Shown here piece after piece: positions 16,464-25,795 of a stretch of DNA of 53,198 nucleotides; position 1 is the stretch's first letter; every line of letters starts with the position of its first letter. The notes beneath the pieces are model-generated. The model saw only the letters and a list, made by a program, of their open reading frames with translations. It did not search any database and was not told the DNA's origin. The stretch comes from Sphingobacterium siyangense (GTDB taxonomy: Bacteria > Bacteroidota > Bacteroidia > Sphingobacteriales > Sphingobacteriaceae): positions 1-53,198 of the forward strand of contig NZ_VLKR01000039.1 in assembly GCF_007830445.1 (NCBI RefSeq), read 5' to 3'. The position numbers were made by a program, and so were the translations under genes.

Positions 16464-17333
16464 TTATTCAAGTACGCCAAACTTGCCAGCCTGAAAATCT
16501 TCAAAAGCTTGGTAAATCTCTGCCTGTGTATTCATTACAAATGGGCCATAGCTCACGATAGGTTCATCAATGGGCTCACCGCTTAACACAAGTAAAACCG
16601 CATTTTTTTGGGCCTTTATCGAGATCTCTTCACCATCATGACCAAATAAAACAAAACTATGTTCCTTCGCAAGTTCGCCGTTGACCTCGACCTCCCCATT
16701 CACAACCAGCATCGCAGTATTATGATTTTGTGGGACTAAAAAGTTCGTTTCATGTTGCTCCGCCAATTTGATATCAAATAGATTGACAGGCGTATAGGTG
16801 TTCGCTGGCCCTACCGTATCCTGAAATTTCCCCGCGATGACATTAACTACCCCTGCGGCGTCAGGCAATAGTACCTTCCCCATCTGATTGGCTGTAATCG
16901 CCTGGTAATGTGCCTCCGTTGATTTATCTTTCGCTGGTAAATTAACCCAGAGCTGAACCATTTCAAACAATCCACCTTTTTTTGAAAATTCCTCTTCATG
17001 GTATTCTTTATGTAATATACCCGCACCGGCAGTCATCCATTGTACATCACCCGGACGAATAACTCCACTGTTTCCCGAACTGTCGTGATGGGCTACACTG
17101 CCTTTGTAGGCGATAGTAACGGTTTCAAATCCCTTATGCGGATGTACATCCACGCCTCTGATATGATCCGAAGGTCCAAAATCAAATGCTGCGTTGAAAT
17201 CTAGTAAAAGAAATGGACTCATCCTCCTTTGGGAAATCCCATTCCCTGGTATCATATTAAATACACGAAATCCATCCCCTACCATACCCGGTTGAGCTGG
17301 ACGTTGGAAAATTCTTTCAATTGATTTTTTCAT
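16464..17333 (-). CDS. Pirin-family protein
   Basis: A 289-residue bicupin. The N-terminal cupin has the pirin metal-binding histidines in VDVHPHKGFETVT and GILHKEYHEE, the same region that in YhaK/YhhW-type pirins gives quercetinase activity. The C-terminal cupin contains VNLFDIKLAEQH. The frame is open back to a GTG at 17393, but ATG 17333 is preferred because AAGGAG stands 8 bases upstream, an unusually clear Shine-Dalgarno for this genome. The gene is divergent from an alpha/beta hydrolase and shares with it a long palindrome. Confidence 0.93.
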   Translation of the reverse strand: MKKSIERIFQRPAQPGMVGDGFRVFNMIPGNGISQRRMSPFLLLDFNAAFDFGPSDHIRGVDVHPHKGFETVTIAYKGSVAHHDSSGNSGVIRPGDVQWMTAGAGILHKEYHEEEFSKKGGLFEMVQLWVNLPAKDKSTEAHYQAITANQMGKVLLPDAAGVVNVIAGKFQDTVGPANTYTPVNLFDIKLAEQHETNFLVPQNHNTAMLVVNGEVEVNGELAKEHSFVLFGHDGEEISIKAQKNAVLLVLSGEPIDEPIVSYGPFVMNTQAEIYQAFEDFQAGKFGVLE

Positions 17334-17461
17334 ATTATGATCTCCTTTTTTATCGTTCTTGATGAATTTAAGTTGAAGCCCAAATTGATTCACTTCATTT
17401 TAAATTGCTATCTCAAAGGTACGACAAGAAGAAGCCTGCTTCCAACAACCTGGATTAAGGC

Positions 17462-17487
17462 ATAAACTTAACCTAGATTAAGTTTAT
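17462..17487. promoter_or_regulatory. 26-base palindrome between pirin and hydrolase genes
   Basis: ATAAACTTAA and TTAAGTTTAT are perfect 10-base arms around CCTAGA, whose inner CTAG is itself symmetrical. The site lies 128 bases upstream of the pirin start and 92 bases upstream of the hydrolase start. Such symmetry in a divergent promoter region fits an operator for a dimeric repressor; no regulator gene adjoins it. Confidence 0.6.
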
Positions 17488-17579
17488 AAGAAAAGATACT
17501 GCTAAAACTAGTAATCCCACATTTTCTGGATGCCATAGAAATATGTAACTTCAATAAAAATCATAGACCAAGTATCCTT

Positions 17580-18449
17580 ATGAGCTCAAACAATACCGTT
17601 ACATTAATAAAATTTTACAGTCACCTTTGGTTACGCCCAATACTAGTACTCCTGCTATTCATCTTTTTATCCCCCGTAGTACATGCGCAATCCAACAATA
17701 AATCTAAAGTTAAAACAAACTGGAATGAAATACTTGAAGAACAACTGTTTCCAGGTAAAAAGCTCCAAGATTCCACGTTCAGCTTTCAGGGCAAATTTGA
17801 AGAACAATTTATCACAACAGCAGATCATGTTAAACTCCATGGAATCTTGTTTAAGGCAGACAAGAGCAAAGGACTAATTTTCTATTTGCATGGCAGTAAT
17901 GGGGCTGTAGATACCTGGGGTAAAATTGCCAATATCTATACTGATAACGGATATGATCTTTTTATGTTGGACTACCGAGGTTACGGAAAAAGTGAGGGTA
18001 AAGTAACCAATGAAGAACTACTTTATCGTGATCTGCAAACGGTCTATGATAAGCTGACACAACAGTATCGGGAAGATCACATTATCATAATCGGTCAATC
18101 TATGGGCACGGCACTTGCTTCAACTATTGCTTCGCATAATTCTCCGAAAATGCTTATTCTTCAGGCACCTTACTATAGTTTTCAAGATTGGACACAACAT
18201 ATCGCTCCTGAACTCGATACAAGCGGGATCCCCTTTTATTTCGACAATGCTGCGGCATTGCAAAAAGTAAAATGTAGAACGATCATCTTCCACGGAGACC
18301 AGGATAATGCCGTCTATTTTGATTCTTCCATTAAACTGAGTAACTTCTTTAAAAAACAGGATAAATTGATACGTTTGGCAAAGGAAGGACATAATGATTT
18401 TTCTAAAAATAAAGACTATCTGCATGCGATTGCCGAGCTATTGCGATAG
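17580..18449 (+). CDS. Exported alpha/beta hydrolase
   Basis: A 289-residue serine hydrolase with an N-terminal hydrophobic export segment (about 18-37, ending VVHAQ, a likely signal-peptidase site). The fold shows the oxyanion motif FYLHGSNG, the nucleophile elbow GQSMG with Ser174, an acidic residue at Asp240 or Asp242 (FHGDQD) and His271 (EGHNDF). It resembles YqkD/BAAT-type esterases of the periplasm or inner-membrane surface. The substrate is unknown. The pirin gene is divergent. Confidence 0.9.
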   Translation: MSSNNTVTLIKFYSHLWLRPILVLLLFIFLSPVVHAQSNNKSKVKTNWNEILEEQLFPGKKLQDSTFSFQGKFEEQFITTADHVKLHGILFKADKSKGLIFYLHGSNGAVDTWGKIANIYTDNGYDLFMLDYRGYGKSEGKVTNEELLYRDLQTVYDKLTQQYREDHIIIIGQSMGTALASTIASHNSPKMLILQAPYYSFQDWTQHIAPELDTSGIPFYFDNAAALQKVKCRTIIFHGDQDNAVYFDSSIKLSNFFKKQDKLIRLAKEGHNDFSKNKDYLHAIAELLR

Positions 18450-18491
18450 TCTCATTTTATACCAAAAATACACTATGCCCCTTCAGGAATT

Positions 18492-19418
18492 TTATACATT
18501 AAATTCGGGATAAGGAAAACCCTTTCCTTTTTCACAGAAAAATTTTAAACTCCTGAAAAATAGTGCCCAATCAAAACTACAGGAAGCGAATTCCGCACTA
18601 TAATTTGTCCAGCCATCATGGTGAAACAGCAGCATACATCCCTTTTGCTGAGGTTCAAGTTCAAAGGTCAGTGTCGTTCCAATCCATTCCTCAAATGCTT
18701 TGACACAGCGCCACTCGACCCTGGAATAAGGCTTCAGCGAAATAACTTCCATATTTTTAAAATAGCTGGGACCAAATCCAAAGCGCAGGATCGCACCAAT
18801 CTCTGGCTTTGCCTTCGTATCTGGTGTCCACCAGCCTGCTAGTCCTTCCGCCGTTGTAAGCGCCTTGTAAACAGTCTCTACAGGCGTTTCAATTAACAGC
18901 CTATGGTAGATACTTTTTGTCCCAGGATCATGTGGTATGCGATTCTCTTCCATAGCCCCCAGCGCTATTTTCTCCTTTGGAGTAGGCTGTCCCAGCCCCG
19001 TTAAAATCAATTGTCTTAGGCTGTCCGCTATATAATACGTCCAGGCATCATGACATACCTGATAACATTCCATCTGGGAATTAAGCCCACGATGGGTGAA
19101 ATGTAATGTAGTTGTACCCTCATCTTCCACAATATCGAAGATAATGGAACTATTAGTCCATTCCCGTTCATCCTGGGTAAATTTAAAATAGTTTTCGAGG
19201 ACCCGCCAGACTACTTTACGATCTGTTTCCATCGTTTCTATTCGTATTCGACAACGATGTACATCCTGATAATGATATATAAACTCATCATGCAAAGCAG
19301 CAGTTGGCCCTTCAATATTTTGAGACCACCATCCACGGACATTATTGATTGCTTCAAATACACGTTGAGCACCTGCTTCAACGGTAATGCTTATTTTAAA
19401 ATCGTCCTTTTTCATCAT
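18492..19418 (-). CDS. Tandem SRPBCC (AHSA1-like) domain protein
   Basis: A 308-residue cytoplasmic protein with two START/AHSA1-like domains in a row. The first starts at ISITVEAGAQRVFEAINNV and includes RGWWSQN; the second starts near residue 168 (YHRLLIETPVETVYKALTT) with LAGWWTPD. These helix-grip domains bind hydrophobic ligands, and the function of the stand-alone proteins is usually unknown. The gene is preceded on the same strand by an EthD-domain gene 40 bases away, so the two probably share a transcript. Confidence 0.9.
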   Translation of the reverse strand: MMKKDDFKISITVEAGAQRVFEAINNVRGWWSQNIEGPTAALHDEFIYHYQDVHRCRIRIETMETDRKVVWRVLENYFKFTQDEREWTNSSIIFDIVEDEGTTTLHFTHRGLNSQMECYQVCHDAWTYYIADSLRQLILTGLGQPTPKEKIALGAMEENRIPHDPGTKSIYHRLLIETPVETVYKALTTAEGLAGWWTPDTKAKPEIGAILRFGFGPSYFKNMEVISLKPYSRVEWRCVKAFEEWIGTTLTFELEPQQKGCMLLFHHDGWTNYSAEFASCSFDWALFFRSLKFFCEKGKGFPYPEFNV

Positions 19419-19458
19419 TCATCGTATTTTATAACGTTAACTCATACTTCTTATATTC

Positions 19459-19773
19459 CTATACCTCAATCGAATCAAATATGTAAATCTGAACATCATG
19501 ATCATGAGGTGCCAAGATTCTCCGGTCAACTGCACAAGCCTTTCCTTGTTCAGACGCAAATGCTATTTTAATTGCTGCTAAACTTTCAAAATATAAAGTT
19601 CCAATACAATACACATCGTCGTGTCCAGTCGTGGACATAATTCCACCTTTGGCCACTTCATAACGAATAAGTCCGGGAAGCGTTTTTGCCAAGGGAATAT
19701 GTGTCTCAAAATAGTGTTTGTCAAAAAACTCCCTATTCGTAGGAGTCTTATATATTGCGATCACTCGTACCAT
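19459..19773 (-). CDS. EthD-domain protein
   Basis: A 104-residue dimeric alpha/beta-barrel protein of the EthD family. IAIYKTPTNREFFDKHYFETH is close to the family start and includes the Y-x-x-x-H motif, followed by IPLAKTLPGLIRYEV. Members degrade or bind small organic compounds, and many have no known substrate. It is the first gene of a two-gene unit with the SRPBCC protein and divergent from a GlxA-type regulator. Confidence 0.88.
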   Translation of the reverse strand: MVRVIAIYKTPTNREFFDKHYFETHIPLAKTLPGLIRYEVAKGGIMSTTGHDDVYCIGTLYFESLAAIKIAFASEQGKACAVDRRILAPHDHDVQIYIFDSIEV

Positions 19774-19882
19774 CTTGTGGTATTAATTTAAATTTATAGA
19801 TCAAATATAGCGGACTTCAAAACACAAAAAGGGGTGTAAAATAGACATTCTCAGCGGTTGATTTAGACAAGTCGTTTCGGTA

Positions 19883-19902
19883 TATTTGAATAGTATCAAA
19901 TA
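19883..19902. promoter_or_regulatory. Palindrome overlapping the likely promoter of the GlxA-type regulator
   Basis: TATTTGA-ATAGTA-TCAAATA has perfect 7-base arms and again the TTGA-N6-TCAA layout. TATATTTG at 19881-19888 matches the Bacteroidota -7 element TAnnTTTG, so the palindrome would cover the transcription start, about 40 bases before ATG 19941. Confidence 0.5.
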
Positions 19903-19940
19903 AGCGTATTATCGTTTATTCAATCTTATAAACTTTCAAC

Positions 19941-20930
19941 ATGAAACACCTAACAATCTTAGTTCCAGACAGTCAGACAGGCCCTAATACCATATCGTGC
20001 ATTGTTGGAACATACCATGTATTCACAGAAGCGAACCGCTATTACGATCAACTGAACAGGGAACCTATATTTAATATAGAATTGGCAGGAGTTTCCAGGC
20101 AGAGTAACTTTGTCAATGGATTGTTAACGGTCATGACGCAGAAAGATATCGCTACGATTCAAAAGACCGACCTCATTATTGTACCCGCTGTCATTTCTAA
20201 TTTTAGTGCGATAGAAGCTGGTAATAGCATGCTCTCAGCATGGATATTAGACCATTATACCAAGGGAGCAAATGTTGCAAGCATGTGTACCGGCGCATAT
20301 CTGCTCGCATCCACAGGGCTTTTGGATAACAAAAACTGCTCTATCCACTGGAAATCAGCGGCAAATTTTCATAAGCTCTTTCCAAAGGTTAACTTAAAAA
20401 CAGAACAAATTATTACTGATGAGCAAGGAATCTATACCAATGGTGGCGGTTATTCGTTCCTTAATCTCCTCCTTTACCTGGTCGAAAAGTTCTACGACAG
20501 ACAGACGGCTATTTATTGCTCCAAAATATTTCAAATTGATATTGCCAGACAAACACAGTCCGATTTTATGATCTTTAATGGTCAAAAATCACATGGAGAT
20601 GAAATGGTCATGCGTGCACAGGACTACCTCGAGAATAACTTTTCAGAAAAAATTTCCATGGAGAAGTTATCTGAAAAATTCACTGTCGGACGTCGGAATT
20701 TCGACCGTAGATTTATTAAAGCGACAGGCAATACGCCCGTGGAATATCTTCAACGGATAAAAGTAGAATCGGCAAAAAAAGAATTGGAAAGCTCGAGGAA
20801 AACGGTAAATGAAGTGATGTACGCTATTGGATATACGGACATAAAGGCTTTTCGCGAGATATTCCGTCGGTTTACAGGAGTCTCTCCCCTTGAATATAAA
20901 AACAAGTACAATAAAGCAGCAATAAAATAG
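19941..20930 (+). CDS. GlxA-type AraC regulator with DJ-1/PfpI domain
   Basis: A 329-residue regulator. Residues 1-about 190 form a DJ-1/PfpI-like domain with the nucleophile-elbow cysteine in ASMCTGAYLLAS. Residues about 215-325 contain two AraC helix-turn-helix motifs (MEKLSEKFTVGRRNFDRRF and VNEVMYAIGYTD) and the FTGVSPLEYK ending. Such regulators respond to small amines or toxins and often control neighbours. A GNAT gene follows 7 bases later in the same direction, so they are co-transcribed. The EthD/SRPBCC pair is divergent and a possible target. Confidence 0.93.
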   Translation: MKHLTILVPDSQTGPNTISCIVGTYHVFTEANRYYDQLNREPIFNIELAGVSRQSNFVNGLLTVMTQKDIATIQKTDLIIVPAVISNFSAIEAGNSMLSAWILDHYTKGANVASMCTGAYLLASTGLLDNKNCSIHWKSAANFHKLFPKVNLKTEQIITDEQGIYTNGGGYSFLNLLLYLVEKFYDRQTAIYCSKIFQIDIARQTQSDFMIFNGQKSHGDEMVMRAQDYLENNFSEKISMEKLSEKFTVGRRNFDRRFIKATGNTPVEYLQRIKVESAKKELESSRKTVNEVMYAIGYTDIKAFREIFRRFTGVSPLEYKNKYNKAAIK

Positions 20931-20937
20931 ATGTTAG

Positions 20938-21738
20938 ATGAATTTTGAACCGATTCAGTTTACTGATCTCCCCGTCATCACAGCATTAAGTCCAGAAGGA
21001 TGGGGTAATGTGCCGATCAAAATACAGCATTATATAGAAAGCCCTTTTTGTTTCCCCATAAAACTCCTGGTCGATCAGAAAATTGTGGCCATAGGTACGA
21101 CCATTATCCATAGCAACGTTGCCTGGCTCGGACATATTATCGTCGCTCCCGATGAAAGAGGAAAAGGCTATGGGAAACAAACCACCCAAGAACTTATTCG
21201 TATGGCAAACAGCAAAAAATGCAACAGCATTCAACTCATTGCAACGGATATGGGCGCGCCTGTTTACACAAAGCTCGGCTTTAAGGAATCTTCTTCTTAT
21301 CTTTTCTTTGATGATATACAAGCACCCCATCTTGAAGAAGCGGACAATAATATACAGCAATATCAATCCCGATACAAAGAGCAACTTCTGAGGCTCGACC
21401 TGACAACCGCAGCCGAAAATAGACAATGCGAAATAGAACCGCATTTCATTTCAGGTTTTCTATATGTGAAGAACCAAACGCTCCGCGGTTATTATCTTCC
21501 TTCTTTGGGAGAAGGCCTTATTGTTGCCAATGAACAAGCTGCAGGAATGGCATTGTTAAAAATGTATTTAATGCAAAATTCCAAAGTTGTGCTACCAAAA
21601 GAGAATACAGCTGCCGTTTCCTTTCTATTGAACCAAGGATATCCAATAAAACGCCAGGCCAAGCGCATGTACCTGGGGGAAAATATCGATGTTCAATTTC
21701 AGTCCATCTTCAATAGAATTGGTGGAAATCTAGGTTAA
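20938..21738 (+). CDS. GNAT-family acetyltransferase
   Basis: A 266-residue protein whose N-terminal half is a GNAT domain: VAPDERGKGYGKQTTQEL is the acetyl-CoA-binding motif A and APVYTKLGFKESS the motif B region. The second half, from about residue 155, looks like a degenerate second GNAT-like domain (VANEQAAGMALLKMYL, NTAAVSFLLNQGYP). It is co-transcribed with the GlxA-type regulator (7-base gap). The acyl acceptor is unknown. The last codons lie in the stem of a terminator. Confidence 0.88.
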   Translation: MNFEPIQFTDLPVITALSPEGWGNVPIKIQHYIESPFCFPIKLLVDQKIVAIGTTIIHSNVAWLGHIIVAPDERGKGYGKQTTQELIRMANSKKCNSIQLIATDMGAPVYTKLGFKESSSYLFFDDIQAPHLEEADNNIQQYQSRYKEQLLRLDLTTAAENRQCEIEPHFISGFLYVKNQTLRGYYLPSLGEGLIVANEQAAGMALLKMYLMQNSKVVLPKENTAAVSFLLNQGYPIKRQAKRMYLGENIDVQFQSIFNRIGGNLG

Positions 21739-21750
21739 CACCAATTCTAT
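21713..21750 (+). terminator. Rho-independent terminator overlapping the GNAT gene end
   Basis: A 12-bp stem (ATAGAATTGGTG / CACCAATTCTAT) with a 14-base loop is followed by ACGTTATTTTTTTT. The left arm lies inside the coding sequence of the GNAT gene. Confidence 0.85.
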
Positions 21751-21800
21751 ACGTTATTTTTTTTAGACCGATAGCAAATTTCAAGACAACATAATGGACG

Positions 21801-23003
21801 CTACGAAAGCTGACCTACGGCATCCTCAAGAACCTCTTTGGCAGCCACAGCCGGTTGCTTTTTGCTTCGTTGGATATAACATAGGGAAATTACGATTCCT
21901 AAAGCTGCCATAACCGCACCAACCAAGGCCGGAGAAGTATAACCGTAGCCTTGATTAATGGGTACACCACCGAGAAAGGCACCCAATGCATTCGCAATAT
22001 TAAAACAAGCAGGTCCTAAAGAAGCAACCAACATTTCAGCATCACTTTTTACCGAGTTAAGCAATAATAAGGTTAACGAAGGTACGAGCGCAAAAGTTGT
22101 GACTCCGGTTAAAAAAGTCATCACCAAAGATACCCAAACGTTGTCGGACAGCCCGTAACTAACCAACATACATAAAATCTGAACCACCAGTACGGCTACA
22201 ACCACCTTTGTTGAAGAAAAAGCGTCCGTCAACTTCCCTCCGATCAAATTCCCCACAAACATACCTAATCCAGCCAAAACCATAATATAAGGCAGGTATT
22301 TATCAGCAACACCAGACACTTCAGTCATCAGCGGAGCTATATAACTTATCCAGGCAAACAGCGCTCCTGGAGCTACAGAAAATAACAAAACCATAAACCA
22401 TACATTCACATTCCGAAAAATGCCAAAGTCCTTCCAAGGATTATTTTTAGGTGCTGCTTTCATCTTAGGCATCCACAACTTTAAGGCTAACATGGTCAAA
22501 ATACCGACGATAACAATCAATAGAAAAGTATAACGCCATGAAAAATGATGTCCAATATAGGTCCCCAATGGAACCCCAAATAAATTGGCAACTGTCAATC
22601 CGGAAAACATCGTCGCTACAGCCTGCGCTTCTTTACCAGGATCAGCCAATCGACTGGCAATGACAGACCCTACTCCGAAGAAAGCACCATGTGGCAATCC
22701 CGAAATAAAACGCGAGACCAACAAAAGACCATAGTCTGGAGCAACCACAGACAGTCCATTAAATAGGGTAAACAATCCCATGAGGATAATCAAAGTCTTA
22801 AGTGGCGAGAATCGATTCATCACAACCACCAACAGTGGGGCACCGATAACTACACCTAAGGCATAAGCTGTAATGAGATAACCAGCTTCCGGAATTGAAA
22901 CTTGCAGACTTTGGGCAACGTCCGGTAGCATCCCCATCATACTAAATTCGGTAATTCCTATCCCCAATCCCCCCAGTGCAAGTGCTAATAAACTCTTCTT
23001 CAT
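21801..23003 (-). CDS. AraJ-type MFS transporter
   Basis: A 400-residue DHA1 transporter with about 12 hydrophobic segments. The start (LALALGGLGIGITEFSMMGMLP) and GLPHGAFFGVGSVIASRLADP in helix 4 are typical of AraJ/YdhP-like sugar or drug exporters. The gene is alone on the minus strand, divergent from a sulfatase. The substrate is unknown. It ends 62 bases from the GNAT gene, whose terminator separates them. Confidence 0.93.
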   Translation of the reverse strand: MKKSLLALALGGLGIGITEFSMMGMLPDVAQSLQVSIPEAGYLITAYALGVVIGAPLLVVVMNRFSPLKTLIILMGLFTLFNGLSVVAPDYGLLLVSRFISGLPHGAFFGVGSVIASRLADPGKEAQAVATMFSGLTVANLFGVPLGTYIGHHFSWRYTFLLIVIVGILTMLALKLWMPKMKAAPKNNPWKDFGIFRNVNVWFMVLLFSVAPGALFAWISYIAPLMTEVSGVADKYLPYIMVLAGLGMFVGNLIGGKLTDAFSSTKVVVAVLVVQILCMLVSYGLSDNVWVSLVMTFLTGVTTFALVPSLTLLLLNSVKSDAEMLVASLGPACFNIANALGAFLGGVPINQGYGYTSPALVGAVMAALGIVISLCYIQRSKKQPAVAAKEVLEDAVGQLS

Positions 23004-23173
23004 ATATAAGTGAAATTATTAATAACACAAATTTCTATTAGAATAATTTAACAAACAAATCATTTAAATAGTACAACCTATCATTAAACTAATAGCACCG
23101 TCTTTGTCTCAATGAAAACACCTATATTAGCCTGAGGTAAAATCGTTCAGCATAACACATTCAAACCCTAACC

Positions 23174-24772
23174 ATGAAACTGCATCATTATATACTTACT
23201 TTCACCTTGTACACACTTGTACCTTCGTGGGCATTGGCACAAAAAGGCCATGCAAAAAAGCATCCAAATATTGTATATATCATGAGTGATGACCATGGTT
23301 ATCAAGCGATAAGCGCTTATGGTTACGGACTGAACGAAACGCCCAATATTGACAGATTAGCAAAAGAAGGTGCCATTTTCACACGTGCGACCGTGACAAA
23401 TTCATTATGTGCGCCCAGTCGGGCTGTACTCCTAACTGGGAAGCACAGTTATATGAATGGGAAAATTGATAATGAGGCAAAATTCGATTGGAATCAGGAC
23501 AACTTTGCCAAGATTCTCCAAAAAAACGGGTATCAAACAGCATTAATCGGTAAAATCCATATGGATGGCCTACCTCAGGGATTTAACCACTCAGCGGTCC
23601 TTATTGACCAAGGCGAATATTATAATCCAAACTTTATTATCAATGGTGTAAAACAACAAATACAAGGCTATGTATCGGATCTCACCACCGATATGACCCT
23701 AGATTGGATCGCTAAAAGAGATACCAGCAAACCTTTCTGTGTGCTCTATCATCAAAAAGCGCCACACCGAGAATGGCTACCTGCTTTGCGACATCTTCAA
23801 CAATATACATCAAAAACCTACAAAGAACCGAATAATCTATTCGACACCTACGAAGGAAGAGGAACTGCTGCTAAAACCGCTGAAATGAATATCCTTAAAC
23901 ACATGAACTGGGCTGGTGACAACAAGATACCTCCTGCGCTAATGGATGAATTGGGACTAAAAGAATATCTATCCTGGGATAAAGCTGCCTTCAATGGAAA
24001 CCTAGGAAGAATGACTGCAGCGCAGCGCGCAACATGGGATTCAATCTACAACCCAATCATGGCAGATTTTAAGATGAAATATCACAACATGTCCAAAGAG
24101 GACCTGATGCGCTGGCGATATCAACGTTATATGCAGGATTATCTGGGTACCGTTGCTGCAGTGGACGACGGTGTTGGACGTCTATTGGAATTTTTGAAAG
24201 ACAATGGACTCGACGAAAATACAATTGTCATTTATACCTCAGACCAAGGGTTCTATCTGGGTGAACATGGTTGGTTTGACAAACGTTTTATGTATGAAGA
24301 ATCGCTCCGAACCCCCTTATTGATCCGCTATCCAGCAGAAATTAAAGCTGGCCAATCCTCAAAAGCACTTGTTCAGAATCTTGATTTTGCCCCCACAATC
24401 CTAGATTATGCAGGACTTGCAATCCCGAAAGATATGCAGGGAAAATCTTTTCGTGGTCTACTCAATGGAAAAGAAAAACAATGGCGCGATGCAGTATATT
24501 ACACCTACTATGAGTACCCTTCCATTCATATGGTAAAACGACATTATGGGATTCGTACCGAAAGGTACAAACTGATCCATTTCTATTATGACAAAGATGA
24601 GTGGGAATTATACGATCTAGAGAAAGATCCACAGGAAATGCAGAATGTATACAATGTACAAGCATACCAAAACGTACGTGAAGAAATGCATCATAAACTG
24701 GACGAAGCCCGAGCCTACTACAAAGATTCCGATGAGAACGACAAAAAGTTTTTACCGAAGGTAAAACAATAA
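23174..24772 (+). CDS. Exported type I sulfatase
   Basis: A 532-residue sulfatase with a Sec signal peptide (cleavage likely after ALAQ, residue 23). Metal-binding Asp39/Asp40 (MSDDHG) and the C-x-P-S-R signature at Cys79 (CAPSRAVLLTGK), the site converted to formylglycine, are present; SDQGFYLGEHGWFDKR contributes further metal ligands. The closest pattern is the N-acetylglucosamine-6-sulfatase/iduronate-sulfatase-like group acting on sulfated polysaccharides. No maturase, SusC/D pair or glycosidase is beside it, so the glycan cannot be named. It ends at a strong bidirectional terminator. Confidence 0.94.
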   Translation: MKLHHYILTFTLYTLVPSWALAQKGHAKKHPNIVYIMSDDHGYQAISAYGYGLNETPNIDRLAKEGAIFTRATVTNSLCAPSRAVLLTGKHSYMNGKIDNEAKFDWNQDNFAKILQKNGYQTALIGKIHMDGLPQGFNHSAVLIDQGEYYNPNFIINGVKQQIQGYVSDLTTDMTLDWIAKRDTSKPFCVLYHQKAPHREWLPALRHLQQYTSKTYKEPNNLFDTYEGRGTAAKTAEMNILKHMNWAGDNKIPPALMDELGLKEYLSWDKAAFNGNLGRMTAAQRATWDSIYNPIMADFKMKYHNMSKEDLMRWRYQRYMQDYLGTVAAVDDGVGRLLEFLKDNGLDENTIVIYTSDQGFYLGEHGWFDKRFMYEESLRTPLLIRYPAEIKAGQSSKALVQNLDFAPTILDYAGLAIPKDMQGKSFRGLLNGKEKQWRDAVYYTYYEYPSIHMVKRHYGIRTERYKLIHFYYDKDEWELYDLEKDPQEMQNVYNVQAYQNVREEMHHKLDEARAYYKDSDENDKKFLPKVKQ

Positions 24773-24804
24773 TTTACTGGCCTACTAAGCCAGTAAATTA
24801 TTGT
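24766..24804. terminator. Bidirectional terminator
   Basis: A perfect 16-bp stem (ACAATAATTTACTGGC and complement) with loop CTACTAA separates the convergent sulfatase and GIY-YIG genes; the left arm includes the sulfatase stop. Confidence 0.85.
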
Positions 24805-24814
24805 TGTTAAAAAT

Positions 24815-25615
24815 CTAAACAGGGTTGAGTTTGAAATAACGTCTCAAAATACGTCTAACGTCCCTATTGTCGGCTTTGAAGATGATGGCTTCTCGCTTTT
24901 TCTTTTCGCTATATACACGCTTATTACAGTAGCCAAATCCTTTATATCGACCATCCAACAAGTAAACAAGTCCCTTTTCTTTGGGATTACGCCCTAAGAA
25001 CTCCAAAAATATCTCGCCCATCGGAAGCTCCGAAGAGGCTACAAATTCCTGCACTCTTCGATTATAGTCATCTGGAAGCTCCTGCGCAATACATGCCCCT
25101 TTGCAGGTCTTCAACATATATTGAAAACAATGTTTCGTATACGTCTGTAATTTGTTTATTTTTTGGCAGAGCTGATAAGCTTCAACAATAGTGAATAATT
25201 GCTCGCGCCCCTCCTGGTAACTCGAAAAGGTCATTAGCTCCTCTCGCTCGGGATCAAGCGTTTCAACTTGAAGAACTTGATAGCCCAATGGATTCACCGC
25301 TAGATAAAGGCCAAATCCGTAGTGGGTTCGACGCTGCGCCCGATTATAATAGGGTTGATATTTTTTGATCAGGTCAGATTCATGCAATAGCGCTAGTAAT
25401 TCATGGCCAGTCAGTTCAAATCCAACTCTGCAGGCTGCTCCTTGGATTTTGCGTTCCTTAAAATCTGTGCTTCTAAAATGCTGCAATAACCTATTTCTAA
25501 TATCGATACTCTTGCCGACATAAATTAGTGCATCATACTTATCATAAATATAATATACGCCGACTGCAGCGGGAATTCCTTCAAGCAATCCCGCAATTTG
25601 CTCTTTCGTCATCAC
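24815..25615 (-). CDS. UvrC-like GIY-YIG nuclease domain protein
   Basis: A 266-residue protein starting with a GIY-YIG nuclease domain: GVYYIYDKYDALIYVGKS carries the two tyrosine motifs and RNRLLQHF the catalytic arginine. ALLHESDLIKKYQPYYN matches the next helix in UvrC. A cysteine-bearing segment (CFQYMLKTCKGAC) follows, as in UvrC and in the GIY-YIG part of exonuclease-GIY-YIG fusions. There is no exonuclease, UvrBC-binding or RNase H domain. It may cut DNA in repair like Cho, but this is inference. Confidence 0.87.
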   Translation of the reverse strand: MMTKEQIAGLLEGIPAAVGVYYIYDKYDALIYVGKSIDIRNRLLQHFRSTDFKERKIQGAACRVGFELTGHELLALLHESDLIKKYQPYYNRAQRRTHYGFGLYLAVNPLGYQVLQVETLDPEREELMTFSSYQEGREQLFTIVEAYQLCQKINKLQTYTKHCFQYMLKTCKGACIAQELPDDYNRRVQEFVASSELPMGEIFLEFLGRNPKEKGLVYLLDGRYKGFGYCNKRVYSEKKKREAIIFKADNRDVRRILRRYFKLNPV

Positions 25616-25738
25616 TTTAACACCAGGTAATACCTTACAAAGGTAATTTAAAAAATAGTCGATTCACTTCGTGGATCTGCACGCTCAAATATACTAATAT
25701 ATTTAGTATTTATAAATGATAGCGAATAAAAATAGGAA

Positions 25739-25780
25739 TACACCCGCCCTTCATTTCATCCAATGAAAAGGGCGGGTGTA
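25739..25780. terminator. GC-rich terminator at the end of the metal-efflux operon
   Basis: TACACCCGCCCTT pairs with AAGGGCGGGTGTA over 13 bp, extended by ATT/AAT after a small bulge. It lies 15 bases past the stop of the P-type ATPase gene and is one of the few GC-rich stems in the window. Confidence 0.85.
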
Positions 25781-25795
25781 AGTTAGCGCCAATTG

